Positions 9,009 to 18,070 are shown, counted from the first letter of the stretch. The stretch: 57,509 nt of DNA from Bacteroidota bacterium (GCA_947460255.1 CANHIS010000013.1:1-57509); one strand, 5' to 3'. Notes: generated from the letters alone by a model not told the origin. A program made the numbers and translations.

Positions 9009-11450
9009 ATGACCATAAAACCAACCTCAATGCCGAAGGCCGCTTGCGTGCTATTATCGGCAACTTTTCTGGTTGTGTTGATGGCGTTAGGCTGCAGCCC
9101 CGTTAGACGTTTGAATGAAGGAGAATTTTTGCTGCAAAAAAATAGAATCATTGGGAATAATTCATCTATATCCGACGCCCAATTGTTGGCATACGTAAAG
9201 CAAAAGCCCAATAGAAAAGTGATAAATCTGTTTCGATTTCATCTTCAGGTTTACAGTTTAGTTAAACAGGAACGCTTTCAGAAACGCTACCAAGTGCGCA
9301 TCGAAAAACGAGCGTTGAAAAATGCAAGAAGATTAGCACAAGGCAAAAAGGCACTAGCGGCAGAACCCCTTAGCTTTCCGAATTGGTTGTTGAGCATTGG
9401 CGAAAGTCCTGTGATTCATGATACCTTTCAAGTGAATAGAAGTGCAGTTCAGCTACAATTATACTTAAGAAACCATGGATACTTTAACGCGTTAGTTGAA
9501 GATTCAATCGATTATAACATTAAGAGAAAAAGAGCTGAAGTATTTTATAAAATCAATGCAGAAAAGCCCTACACATTTAACCAGATTGAATACAATATTA
9601 CAGATCGAACCTTGAAGGAAATCTTTTTAAATAATTGGTCGAACAGCCTACTAAGGAAAGGAGACATTTTCAACAGTGATATTTTAGAGAATGAACGCGA
9701 TAGAATTACAAACTTATTACGCAATGAAGGGTATTATTCGTTTGTAAAAAATTACATCAAATATTCCGCCGATACCACAATTGGCGAAAGGAAAATTAAT
9801 TTAGAACTAGAAATTGAGAATCCAAATAAAATAGTTCCTGGTTTTGTAGATAGCACAATAGAATCGAGGCATGTTAGATATAAAATTAACAACATATTTA
9901 TCACCAGTGATTATAAATTACGCCCCGATTCAAATGCTGTAGAAGACACGTTGTATTTCGATAACGTACATTATATTTCTAACAATGGCTTGAAATTTAG
10001 ACCCAGAGCAATAAAGCCTTCCATTTCGATACAACGTGGAGACTTATATAGCAAAGAAAATATTGATCAAACGTACCGAAGAATTGCAGAGCTGAACGCA
10101 TTTAAATTTATCAACCTCAATTTTCAGCCAGTTGATTCTACTAATTTATTAGATCTTAACATTCGTTTAAGTCCTAGAGCGCGACAATCTATCACATACG
10201 AAACTCAGGGAACAAATACTGCGGGAAACTTTGGGGTAGCCTTGAATTTGATTTATCAGAATCGGAACTTGATGAAGGGCCTTGAACTTTTCGAAATGCG
10301 TTTAACAGGAGGTTTAGAGGTTCAACGAATTTTAGGAAATATTGATGAAAATAACCAAGATGGAGTTACCGATTTCCTTCCGTTCAACACGATTTTATTT
10401 GGTCCAGAAGTTTCTTTGGTGATTCCAAAAATTCCGAAAGCATTAAATTCTTTAGGTCCCAACAACCGTAAAACGAGAATTGCATCTTACTTTAATTTGC
10501 AGCAACGACCCGATTATTACCGTTCGATTTTCACTTCTATTTATGGATTTTCAGCCAACAAAAACAGAAGAATCAATTTGGCTTTCAATCCGGTTGAAAT
10601 CAACTTCGTGAATGTTAACTTAACACCAGCATTCGAAAATTTATTAAACAACTCCAACAACTTATTCCTAAAAAACAGCTTTAAAAGTCAGTTCATTTCA
10701 GCAGGAAAGTTCACCAGAACATACAACAGCCAAGTTGCAGGCGAAAACAAGGCATTTACATTCTTGCAATGGAATTTTGAAACTGCAGGTCTATTGTTAA
10801 ATGGAAGTAGAAGTTTTTTCAAAAATCCAGGGGTAGAAAATGCTGGCACACCCGAGGAAAAGTATATCGTTTTTGGAATACCATATTCTCAATACATTCG
10901 ATTTGACTCCGATTATCGTTTTTTCAAGTATTTCAATAAGTGGTCATCTTTAGGATTTAGAGCAATTACTGGCTTAGGAATTCCGTATGGTAATAGCTCC
11001 GTGATGCCTTTTGAAAAAAGTTTTTTTGTTGGAGGAGCCAATAGTATTCGTGCTTGGGTTGCAAGATCACTTGGTCCTGGTGGATTTCGTGATACAACAG
11101 GAATTCGAATTGACCAAATCGGAGATATAAAATTGGAATGGAATTTAGAATACCGACAAAAAATTTACAGCGTTTTCGAAAGTGCATTTTTCATTGATGC
11201 TGGGAATATTTGGCTTCGTCAAAAAGATGAGCAACGAGAACTCGCAAATTTCGAGCTTAATCGTTTTTACAAAGAAATTGCCGTAGGCTTTGGTTTAGGA
11301 CTTCGATTAAATTTCGATTTTTTCATTATTCGTCTTGATGCAGCTCATCCACTTCGCGATCCAGGTTATCCACTCGGACAACGTTGGTCGTTTGATCGAA
11401 TGGCTCTGAAAAACGTGAATTTAAATTTTGGTATCGGTTATCCGTTCTAG
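9009..11450 (+). CDS. lipidated BamA/TamA-family outer-membrane protein (TamL-like)
   Basis: The ATG at 9009 gives 813 residues with a lipoprotein signal: a hydrophobic run ends in LMALGC, making Cys29 the lipidated residue. POTRA-like repeats follow, then a C-terminal beta-barrel of the surface-antigen/Omp85 type. The barrel shows the lid-loop-like VGGANSIRAWVARSLGPG and a final strand ending in aromatic residues (NFGIGYPF). Lipid-anchored TamA relatives (TamL) are typical of Bacteroidota, and a role in inserting proteins into, or moving lipids to, the outer membrane is inferred. It probably forms a transcript with the CoA transferase 6 nt downstream. An ATG at 9030 is an alternative start. 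Confidence 0.85.
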   Translation: MTIKPTSMPKAACVLLSATFLVVLMALGCSPVRRLNEGEFLLQKNRIIGNNSSISDAQLLAYVKQKPNRKVINLFRFHLQVYSLVKQERFQKRYQVRIEKRALKNARRLAQGKKALAAEPLSFPNWLLSIGESPVIHDTFQVNRSAVQLQLYLRNHGYFNALVEDSIDYNIKRKRAEVFYKINAEKPYTFNQIEYNITDRTLKEIFLNNWSNSLLRKGDIFNSDILENERDRITNLLRNEGYYSFVKNYIKYSADTTIGERKINLELEIENPNKIVPGFVDSTIESRHVRYKINNIFITSDYKLRPDSNAVEDTLYFDNVHYISNNGLKFRPRAIKPSISIQRGDLYSKENIDQTYRRIAELNAFKFINLNFQPVDSTNLLDLNIRLSPRARQSITYETQGTNTAGNFGVALNLIYQNRNLMKGLELFEMRLTGGLEVQRILGNIDENNQDGVTDFLPFNTILFGPEVSLVIPKIPKALNSLGPNNRKTRIASYFNLQQRPDYYRSIFTSIYGFSANKNRRINLAFNPVEINFVNVNLTPAFENLLNNSNNLFLKNSFKSQFISAGKFTRTYNSQVAGENKAFTFLQWNFETAGLLLNGSRSFFKNPGVENAGTPEEKYIVFGIPYSQYIRFDSDYRFFKYFNKWSSLGFRAITGLGIPYGNSSVMPFEKSFFVGGANSIRAWVARSLGPGGFRDTTGIRIDQIGDIKLEWNLEYRQKIYSVFESAFFIDAGNIWLRQKDEQRELANFELNRFYKEIAVGFGLGLRLNFDFFIIRLDAAHPLRDPGYPLGQRWSFDRMALKNVNLNFGIGYPF

Positions 11451-11456
11451 TTAAAA

Positions 11457-12530
11457 ATGACCACAAACACATTCAATAATTTAGTGGTTGTAGAATTGGC
11501 AAGCGTTCTTGCAGGCCCATTTGTAGGAAGATTTTTCAGAGAACACGGCGCGCGAATTATTAAAATCGAAAATCCAAATTCAGGAGGTGATGTAACGAGA
11601 ACGTGGAGAAATGGCAATGAAAATTCTAGTGGGCTAAGTGCTTACTATGTTTCGGTTAATCAGGGAAAAGATGTTGCATTTTTAGATTTAAAAAACCAAG
11701 AAGATCACATCAAACTGCTCGAATTATTAACTACTGCAGACATACTCCTCACAAATTTCCGGTATGGTGAAGATGAAAAATTCCAACTAAAACTAAACGA
11801 TCTAAAAGAGAGATTCCCCAAGTTAATTATTGGTCAAATTGATGGTTTCGGAGCTGAAAATCCTCGTGCTGCGTATGATATTGTTTTGCAAGCAGAAACT
11901 GGCTATCTATCAATGACAGGTAGTAAAAACCATCCTGCGAAATTGCCAGTTGCTTTTATAGATATTTTGGCTGGCCACCAATTAAAAACAGGGATTTTGA
12001 TGGCAATGTTGAACAAACAAACTACAGGTTTAGGTTGTATAGTTCGCGTTTCATTAAAGGATGCAGCCATCGCTACTTTAATGAACCAAGCATCAAATTA
12101 CTTAATGAGTGATTTGATTCCATCGGCAATCGGGACTTTACACCCAAACATTGCGCCGTATGGAGAATACTGCGTTTGTAGCGATGGGAAATCAATTGTT
12201 CTGGCCATTGGAAACAACAAACAGTTTGAGGCTTTATTGAATATTTTAGATTTAAAAGAATTACAAAACGACATTCGTTTTTTAGAAAACCCTGATCGCG
12301 TAAAAAACAGAGCAGTCTTGAATATTCTGCTCAACGAAGCTTTTGGAAAAATGCCAATGGATTTTTGGATGCGTAAATTGATTCTAGATGGAGTGCCGGC
12401 AGGAGCCATTAGATCAATCAATGAGGTTTTGGATGATCCGAGTGTTGCGTATTTAATTGAACAGAGTGTTTTGGAAAATAATGGCCAAAAAATTAGTTCA
12501 GTTGTAACTTCAGCATTTAGATTTGAATAA
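11457..12530 (+). CDS. family III CoA transferase (CaiB/BaiF-like)
   Basis: 357 residues with the typical N-terminus (VVELASVLAGPFVGRFFREHGA...IIKIENP) and catalytic Asp169 in VAFIDILAG, at the same number as the reference formyl-CoA transferase. Family III enzymes move CoA between carboxylic acids by an aspartyl-CoA thioester; the acids used here cannot be predicted. The HMG-CoA lyase gene nearby might suggest branched-chain or ketone-body acid metabolism, but the two are in different transcription units. Only 6 nt separate it from the outer-membrane protein gene. Transcription should end at the hairpin just after the stop codon. Confidence 0.85.
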   Translation: MTTNTFNNLVVVELASVLAGPFVGRFFREHGARIIKIENPNSGGDVTRTWRNGNENSSGLSAYYVSVNQGKDVAFLDLKNQEDHIKLLELLTTADILLTNFRYGEDEKFQLKLNDLKERFPKLIIGQIDGFGAENPRAAYDIVLQAETGYLSMTGSKNHPAKLPVAFIDILAGHQLKTGILMAMLNKQTTGLGCIVRVSLKDAAIATLMNQASNYLMSDLIPSAIGTLHPNIAPYGEYCVCSDGKSIVLAIGNNKQFEALLNILDLKELQNDIRFLENPDRVKNRAVLNILLNEAFGKMPMDFWMRKLILDGVPAGAIRSINEVLDDPSVAYLIEQSVLENNGQKISSVVTSAFRFE

Positions 12531-12532
12531 AA

Positions 12533-12564
12533 AAAGCCGGAAAATCGTTAGAAGTTCCGGCTTT
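12533..12564. terminator. bidirectional intrinsic terminator
   Basis: A perfect 10-bp inverted repeat, AAAGCCGGAA at 12533-12542 and TTCCGGCTTT at 12555-12564, encloses a 12-nt loop, with A and T runs on the flanks. It sits between the convergent CoA transferase and NYN genes and can serve both. Confidence 0.85.
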
Positions 12565-12585
12565 CGAATTTATTTCAAAACGCTA

Positions 12586-13557
12586 TTAATTATAGTTGTG
12601 GTCGATGTCATCAGAATCAACATCCACCTCTGGCTCCATTTCGAAATCGTAGTCTAGTTCGCTTACTTTACGAACATTTTTAGCCACTTCATTTCCTTTG
12701 TCGTTAATTTCGATAGTAAACTCCACGGTGTCGCCATCTTTAATTTCATTGAAGTCGCCTTCAACCACATCTAAATAATGGAAGAACAGATTGTTTGGAG
12801 GAAAAGCTACAAAGCCATAACCACTCTTCATATTGAGTGTTTTTGAAACTTTTACATCGCCCTTATCAATGATGTTTTTGTATGTTTTCGGAGCACTTTC
12901 TTGGTTTACGAAAAGCTGCGAAATGGATGAATCTTTACCAGTAACACTGTTATCGATAAGTTCATGCATGGCAATTGGATAAGAAACTTCTTCCAACAAA
13001 TCTTGAGAAGTACGTGTTACAATTTCACGCCCAGTATCGTCTGTATATTCAAAATCCCAACTAAGCACCATAACGCGGGTTCCGATGGTATTCACTTTAC
13101 GAATAAGTGGAACGAAATCTCCGTCGGCAGTGATGAGCACCATGACATCATATTTCTTCATCCAAACAAGCTCGAGGGCTTCAAGTGCAAGCCAAACATC
13201 GATCCCTTTTTCTTCCTTTCGGCTTCCACGCGTCCGTAATGGAAGATAGTGTGTTACTACACCTTCCGACATTAATACATCGTCGAACAAACGGTCATTA
13301 TAAAGTTGGTTTCCCCGCTGTGATGCTTCATATGCACTCATTCTCCCCCTAAAGTAATGTGCATCAACAACGTGACAAAGTCTGTGATCAACACCCATTT
13401 CTTCGGCGATTTGCTCGCGAACAAAATTGTGCAGTCCGTTGATACTGATTCTTCTTCTTCTTGGATGGAAATAATTGTAGTAATTGCTTACGTGCAGGAA
13501 ATAATTCCCGTCGTAAAAGACGCCGATTTTAACGACGCCATCCCGTGATTGACTCAT
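12586..13557 (-). CDS. NYN-domain RNase-like protein fused to a cold-shock domain
   Basis: 323 residues. Residues about 8-185 form a NYN/LabA (DUF88) domain: an acidic FYDGNYF near the N-terminus, a buried VDAHYFRGR strand, GIDVWLALEAL and MVLITADGDFVPLI supply the conserved acidic residues that bind metal in PIN-like nucleases. Residues about 230-305 match a cold-shock/OB fold (SGYGFVAFPPNNLFFHYLDV, with the GFI-like and FFHY RNP motifs). The tail is acidic. An RNA-cleaving or RNA-binding enzyme is inferred. It is transcribed alone behind a leader of about 150 nt. Confidence 0.85.
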   Translation of the reverse strand: MSQSRDGVVKIGVFYDGNYFLHVSNYYNYFHPRRRRISINGLHNFVREQIAEEMGVDHRLCHVVDAHYFRGRMSAYEASQRGNQLYNDRLFDDVLMSEGVVTHYLPLRTRGSRKEEKGIDVWLALEALELVWMKKYDVMVLITADGDFVPLIRKVNTIGTRVMVLSWDFEYTDDTGREIVTRTSQDLLEEVSYPIAMHELIDNSVTGKDSSISQLFVNQESAPKTYKNIIDKGDVKVSKTLNMKSGYGFVAFPPNNLFFHYLDVVEGDFNEIKDGDTVEFTIEINDKGNEVAKNVRKVSELDYDFEMEPEVDVDSDDIDHNYN

Positions 13558-13995
13558 AATTTAATTGATGTTGGTTGGTTTGTGATGATATGGTAAAATT
13601 CAAATAACTGAACCGGGATTATTACAACTAAATATTCTTTTATATACTGTTAGCTTATAATAATTCTAAAGAATAATAAAAGATACTTGGTCTCAACAAC
13701 CATGATTCTACTGCAAAATTAACTAAATGTTAGAAATACAATAAGGAATTTCTAACATTTTTGCCATTCATTACAAAATGAGTGTTAATACTCAGTAGGA
13801 CTTCATTGACTTCTCTTCTGTATATTGAATGCTATTTAAAATAAAACGAGAATGACATTTATGTAAAAACCTGTTTAACATGTATATAAGTCTATTCTCT
13901 TTAAAATTATAAGCAAAATAAACAAACCGAAAAAACATTGTAAATCACCAAATATGCTTTCGATTTGCATTACGAAAGACACAAAAATTCACAAA
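13558..13995. other. AT-rich intergenic region holding the NYN-gene promoter and hairpins
   Basis: No coding potential is seen in these 438 bases. On the minus strand a full promoter (TTG at 13741-13739, N17, TAATTTTG at 13721-13714) would give the NYN gene a leader of about 150 nt. A perfect 13-bp inverted repeat (13725-13737 and 13748-13760, 10-nt loop) overlaps the -33 element and spacer. A second, near-perfect 16-bp palindrome lies at 13779-13794. No terminator with a clear T-run was found for the upstream LptF/G gene's 5' side, and none is needed there. Confidence 0.6.
13714..13741 (-). promoter_or_regulatory. promoter for the NYN/cold-shock gene (TTG-N17-TAATTTTG)
   Basis: Both boxes match the Bacteroidota pattern with ideal 17-nt spacing on the minus strand. 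The 13-bp inverted repeat at 13725-13760 covers the spacer and -33 box, so a protein bound there could block RNA polymerase. The predicted start near 13709 implies an unusually long leader. Confidence 0.6.
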
Positions 13996-15081
13996 TCACT
14001 TAGGCGCTTTTTGCAAAAGATACACTGCTAAAATCAAAAACAGAAAATTAGGCATCCATGCTGCAATTGCAGAATTCAAGCCTCCTTCAGTTGCGAAAAC
14101 CGACGACAATTGCATAAGCATGATATATGAAAAACTAATTCCAATACCGATTCCTATATGCATACCAATTCCTCCTCTTACCTTTCTGCTGGCCATCGCC
14201 ACGGCAATTAACGTGAGTATTATATTCGCAACAGGATTTGCCAATCGACGATGTTTCTCCAAAACATAGTAGTCGATAAACTCGCTTCCTTTAGATCGTT
14301 CACGTTCAATAAAGCCGTTCAATTCGAAAATATTCATCATTTCTACATCATCATCTGCAATGTCGAAATCGGCAGGCTTGAAATTAAACGTGGTATCGAG
14401 TGTTGCACCAATTTTTATGCTTTCGTTTTTCCCATTAAATTTTCGAAACACATAATTCTCTAGTGTCCACTTCTGCCCTATTGAGTCCCATTTCAAATAG
14501 TCCGACGATAATTTGTAGAGCATTTTGCGGTCTTGAAGTTTCTCAATGGTGAAACGGTATCCAGTTTTCGTGCTTTTTGTATAGGTGTCGAGATAAATAA
14601 ATGTGCCGGGGGAAATTTGGCGATGTAAATTGTTGTAGTTCCGTTTCCAATTGTATTTCAAATACTTGTACTCAAACTTCAGCCTTTGTGCGTTCGCTCT
14701 TGGGATCACAAAACTGTTGAGTAAAAACGACATCAACCCAATTAAGGCTGCCGAAAAAATGTAAGGTCTCAGCAAACGTCCAAAACTAACTCCAGAGCTT
14801 AAAATGGCAACGATTTCGGTTCTGCTCGCCATTCGTGAAGTGAAGAATACTGCTGCAATGAAAACGAAAAGCGGTGTAAATAAATTAGCGAAATATGGGA
14901 TGAAATTCACATAATAATCCATCACCAATTCGGAAACGGGAATGTCTTTTTCGAAAATATCGTCCACCTTCTCAGTAAGATCGAAAATCACTGCAATGAG
15001 AACAATCAGCATAATCGTAAAGCTGAATGTTCCCAGAAATTTACCAATGATATAGCGGTCGATGATTTTAAAAAACTTCAT
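13996..15081 (-). CDS. LptF/LptG-family permease (lipopolysaccharide export)
   Basis: 361 residues from the ATG at 15081. This start begins with the family's typical cytoplasmic lead-in and first helix (MKFFKIIDRYIIGKFLGTFSFT) and lies 1 nt after the tgt stop; longer frames run into tgt. Three N-terminal membrane helices, a large periplasmic beta-jellyroll (about 130-265) and three C-terminal helices follow, as in LptF/LptG. The family forms the membrane part of the LptB2FG exporter that pulls lipopolysaccharide from the inner membrane. F and G cannot be told apart here. It is probably co-transcribed with tgt. Confidence 0.88.
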   Translation of the reverse strand: MKFFKIIDRYIIGKFLGTFSFTIMLIVLIAVIFDLTEKVDDIFEKDIPVSELVMDYYVNFIPYFANLFTPLFVFIAAVFFTSRMASRTEIVAILSSGVSFGRLLRPYIFSAALIGLMSFLLNSFVIPRANAQRLKFEYKYLKYNWKRNYNNLHRQISPGTFIYLDTYTKSTKTGYRFTIEKLQDRKMLYKLSSDYLKWDSIGQKWTLENYVFRKFNGKNESIKIGATLDTTFNFKPADFDIADDDVEMMNIFELNGFIERERSKGSEFIDYYVLEKHRRLANPVANIILTLIAVAMASRKVRGGIGMHIGIGIGISFSYIMLMQLSSVFATEGGLNSAIAAWMPNFLFLILAVYLLQKAPK

Positions 15082-15082
15082 T

Positions 15083-16213
15083 TCAGAGACGCTGCTTAAC
15101 TTTTTTAACCATTGCATTTTTCCATGTGGCGAAGTCGCCTTGGATAATGTGTTTTCTCGATTCGCGCGCCAACCAGAGATAAAAGCCCAAGTTGTGCACC
15201 GAGGCAATCATTCCCGCGAGGTATTCGCTTCCAATAAACAAGTGGCGAAGATATGCTTTCGAATAATCACCATCCACGTAAGTGTGTCCCATTGGATCAA
15301 CTGGAGAAAAGTCGTTTTTCCATTTTTCATTTCGAATGTTGATAATGCCTTCGGATGTAAAAAGCATCCCGTTTCGGGCGTTTCTAGTTGGCATCACGCA
15401 ATCGAACATATCGATTCCCAAGGAAATTCCTTCCAAGATATTCTCAGGAGTTCCTACGCCCATCAGATACCGTGGTTTGTCTTTCGGTAAAATACGGCAC
15501 ACCTGATCTGCTATTCTGTACATGTCTTCCGCTGGTTCACCCACTGATAAACCACCAATTGCGTTGCCTGCTCGGTTTTTCGATGCAATATATTCGGCGC
15601 TTTCTTGGCGAAGATCATCGTAAGTGCTGCCCTGTACAATTGGAAACAGATTCTGCTCATAACCATATAGTTCGGGCGAAATTTCCAATTGTGCGATGCA
15701 TCGATCCAACCAGCGATGCGTCATTTCCATCGATGCGCGAGCATACTTGAAATCGCAAGGCCAAGGCGTACATTCATCGAACGCCATGATGATGTCGGCC
15801 CCAATTTTCCGTTGGATATCCATCACCGTTTCGGGAGAAAACAGGTGTTTTGAGCCGTCAATATGCGACTGAAAAACGGCTCCTTTTTCGGTAATCTTTC
15901 GACGATCGGAAAGCGAAAAAACTTGGTAGCCGCCACTGTCGGTAAGAATCGGACGATCCCATCCGTTAAATTTATGTAAGCCACCGATTTTTTGCAAAGT
16001 ATCAACACCCGGACGCAAATACAAATGATAGGTATTGCCTAAAATGATATCGGCGTTGATGTCGTTTTTTAGCTCGCGCTGATGCACAGCCTTCACCGTT
16101 CCAGCGGTACCAACTGGCATAAAGATCGGAGTTTGAATATTTCCGTGGGCGGTTGTAAGTTCACCTGCACGGGCAGATGAGTGGCTATCGGTAGCTGCGA
16201 GAGTAAATTGCAT
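15083..16213 (-). CDS. tgt: tRNA-guanine transglycosylase
   Basis: A 376-residue TIM-barrel enzyme that exchanges guanine 34 of tRNAs with GUN anticodons for a queuine precursor. It has Asp92 (TDSGGYQVFSL), GGLSVGEP (220-227) and the nucleophile Asp271 with the tRNA-binding loop (MFDCVMPTRNARNG). The usual C-terminal zinc site, a CxCxxC motif plus a later His, is not complete: residues about 305-316 read VDPMGHTYVDGD with no cysteines, and only His340 remains. I recall similar sequences in other Bacteroidota, so this may be lineage-wide. A TATCTTTG element lies 20 nt upstream. The LptF/G gene follows after 1 nt. Confidence 0.94.
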   Translation of the reverse strand: MQFTLAATDSHSSARAGELTTAHGNIQTPIFMPVGTAGTVKAVHQRELKNDINADIILGNTYHLYLRPGVDTLQKIGGLHKFNGWDRPILTDSGGYQVFSLSDRRKITEKGAVFQSHIDGSKHLFSPETVMDIQRKIGADIIMAFDECTPWPCDFKYARASMEMTHRWLDRCIAQLEISPELYGYEQNLFPIVQGSTYDDLRQESAEYIASKNRAGNAIGGLSVGEPAEDMYRIADQVCRILPKDKPRYLMGVGTPENILEGISLGIDMFDCVMPTRNARNGMLFTSEGIINIRNEKWKNDFSPVDPMGHTYVDGDYSKAYLRHLFIGSEYLAGMIASVHNLGFYLWLARESRKHIIQGDFATWKNAMVKKVKQRL

Positions 16214-16232
16214 GCGTTGTTAAAAAGTTGCG

Positions 16233-16240
16233 CAAAGATA
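16233..16240 (-). promoter_or_regulatory. -7 element for tgt
   Basis: The minus strand reads TATCTTTG, a match to TAnnTTTG, ending 19 nt before the tgt ATG at 16213. No good -33 TTG was found at the expected distance. Confidence 0.5.
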
Positions 16241-16277
16241 GCCGAATAGGATGCAGTTTTTGAATGATCATTCATTC

Positions 16278-16285
16278 TACTTTTG
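16278..16285 (+). promoter_or_regulatory. -7 element for the glycosyltransferase operon
   Basis: TACTTTTG matches TAnnTTTG. The ATG at 16301 lies 15 nt downstream, giving a leader of only about 10 nt with AAGG just before the ATG. A TTG at 16260-16262 is somewhat too close (15 nt). This element overlaps an in-frame TTG at 16283 and argues against that codon as the start. Confidence 0.5.
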
Positions 16286-16300
16286 CAGGCTTCAATAAGG

Positions 16301-17434
16301 ATGATGTTACCTGATTTTACCTTACGCTGGGAATTGTCGATATTAATCGTGTTTGGCTTAATGCTGCTCGTGCAGATTGGCTATTACCTGATTACATATA
16401 TTAAAGTATCGTTTTATAAACTCAAACCGCATCCAGTGAGCTATCCTCCTGTGTCGGTGGTAATTTGCGCGCGAAATGAGGAAGACAACTTAAAAAACTT
16501 CCTTCCGTTGGTGCTTCAACAGGAATACCCGAATTATGAGGTAATTGTGGTAAACGATTGCTCTTGGGATGGAAGTCAAGACTTGTTAGAATCTCTGCAA
16601 CGCGAGTATAAGCAATTAAACATCCGAGAGATTAAAGAAGTGGAAGGCCGTGAGCACGGGAAAAAATTTGCGTTAACCATTGGGATCAAGGCCGCAAAAT
16701 ATGAAACCTTGTTGCTTACCGATGCAGATTGTTACCCAACCAGCCACGATTGGATTACGCACATGGTGAACGGCTACGGTGAAGAAAAGGAAATTGTGTT
16801 GGGTTACGGGAAATACGCGAAAAAACCAGGCATGCTGAACCAATTCATTCGTTTCGATGCATTTTTCATCGCTGTACAATATATGGCTCGCGCACTCGCT
16901 GGAAAAACCTACATGGGAGTTGGAAGAAACATGTCGTACGAACGAAAATTGTTCTTCAACGTTCGCGGTTTTGCCTCTCATATCCACATTTGGTCGGGCG
17001 ACGACGATTTGTTTATCAACGAAGTGTCTACACCGAAGAATGTTTCTGTGGTAATCGATAAAGGCGCATTCACAGTTTCGGAGCCAAAAGAGACTTGGAA
17101 ATCTTGGTTCTTGCAGAAGAAGCGACATCACTCAACTGCCCGTCATTACAAGGATTCGCATAAAAAATTCTTGGTAATGTATCCGCTGTCGTGGTACGTA
17201 CTGCATTTGGCATTCATTGCCGGATTAATTCTACAATACAATGTGTTAATATTAATTGGAGGTTATTTCTTAAGAGCATTGGTTCAAATTATTATATTGC
17301 ACGCTGCTGCAATCAAACTGGACGAGCGTGATCTGGGATGGAAAGCTCCGTTTTATGAGATAATTCAACGGTTTTTCATTCATCCGATATACTTCTTTTC
17401 CACAATATTTGTAAGGCAAAGACGATGGACGTAG
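16301..17434 (+). CDS. membrane-bound family 2 glycosyltransferase
   Basis: 377 residues from the ATG at 16301 (a second ATG follows directly). One N-terminal membrane helix precedes a GT-A fold. The fold shows the nucleotide-binding strand VSVVICARNEEDNL, VIVVNDCSWDGS and the metal-binding TDADC motif. A later DDDLFINE motif is the probable catalytic acid region, followed by KKRHHSTARHY near the membrane interface. Two or three C-terminal helices complete the protein. It is likely to build a cell-envelope polysaccharide or glycolipid from a UDP-sugar; the product is unknown. Its last codons overlap the start of the sigma factor gene by 10 nt. Confidence 0.85.
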   Translation: MMLPDFTLRWELSILIVFGLMLLVQIGYYLITYIKVSFYKLKPHPVSYPPVSVVICARNEEDNLKNFLPLVLQQEYPNYEVIVVNDCSWDGSQDLLESLQREYKQLNIREIKEVEGREHGKKFALTIGIKAAKYETLLLTDADCYPTSHDWITHMVNGYGEEKEIVLGYGKYAKKPGMLNQFIRFDAFFIAVQYMARALAGKTYMGVGRNMSYERKLFFNVRGFASHIHIWSGDDDLFINEVSTPKNVSVVIDKGAFTVSEPKETWKSWFLQKKRHHSTARHYKDSHKKFLVMYPLSWYVLHLAFIAGLILQYNVLILIGGYFLRALVQIIILHAAAIKLDERDLGWKAPFYEIIQRFFIHPIYFFSTIFVRQRRWT

Positions 17435-18033
17435 AATCACATCTTTCCTCAAAAGCCCAGTATGATATTCATCTGGTGAACCGTGCTGTGGATAAGCATG
17501 ATCAGGCCGCGTACGCTGAATTACTCGACCGCTACAAAGAATCCGTTTACTTTCTTCTGTTGAAGATGGTGAACAACAAAGACGATGCTGAAGATCTCAC
17601 GATTGAGGCATTTGGTAAGGCTTTCAAGAACATTGCTCAGTACACACCGAATTACGCATTCAGTACTTGGCTATTCAGAATTGCTACCAACAATTGTATC
17701 GATTTTATCCGTAAAAAGCGCACTGTTACGCTATCGCTTGATCGTACATTCAGCAATGGCGAAGGCAGCGAAATGACAATGGACGTTCGGTCTGAAACAC
17801 CAGATCCGGAAGAAACCATGATCAGAAAGCAAAAGAACGTTTTGATGCGGTCGTTGGTCGATAAGCTCAAACCTCGTTATAGAACGCTTATCGAACTTCG
17901 TTACTTCCAAGAATTGTCGTACGAAGAAATTGCAGAACGATTGGATCTTCCACTTGGAACCGTGAAAGCACAACTTTTCAGAAGTAGGGAATTCCTCTAC
18001 AACATTATCCGTAACCAACAGGAACGGATTTAA
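17425..18033 (+). CDS. ECF-type sigma-70 family RNA polymerase sigma factor
   Basis: 202 residues. Region 2 spans about 20-95, with the core-binding DAEDLTIEAFGKAFKNI and the -10-binding WLFRIATNNCIDFIRKKR. An acidic linker (about 105-130) leads to region 4 (about 140-195) with the helix-turn-helix ELSYEEIAERLDLPLGTVKAQLFRSRE. No anti-sigma factor gene is adjacent. Instead the gene is placed between a glycosyltransferase (10-nt overlap) and rsmG, an arrangement that suggests constitutive expression rather than a self-contained stress regulon. Confidence 0.93.
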   Translation: MDVESHLSSKAQYDIHLVNRAVDKHDQAAYAELLDRYKESVYFLLLKMVNNKDDAEDLTIEAFGKAFKNIAQYTPNYAFSTWLFRIATNNCIDFIRKKRTVTLSLDRTFSNGEGSEMTMDVRSETPDPEETMIRKQKNVLMRSLVDKLKPRYRTLIELRYFQELSYEEIAERLDLPLGTVKAQLFRSREFLYNIIRNQQERI

Positions 18034-18058
18034 TTACTCACTTTTTATACGATTGATC

Positions 18059-18063
18059 GGAGG
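18059..18063 (+). promoter_or_regulatory. Shine-Dalgarno sequence of rsmG
   Basis: GGAGG lies 7 nt before the ATG at 18071. Strong Shine-Dalgarno sequences are rare in Bacteroidota, and this one fixes the rsmG start downstream of an in-frame TTG at 18053. Confidence 0.6.
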
Positions 18064-18070
18064 CTTTTTC

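Noticed and set aside
15062-15490. A 142-codon plus-strand frame opposite tgt
   Set aside because: Antisense shadow of a well supported conserved gene, with no family pattern of its own.
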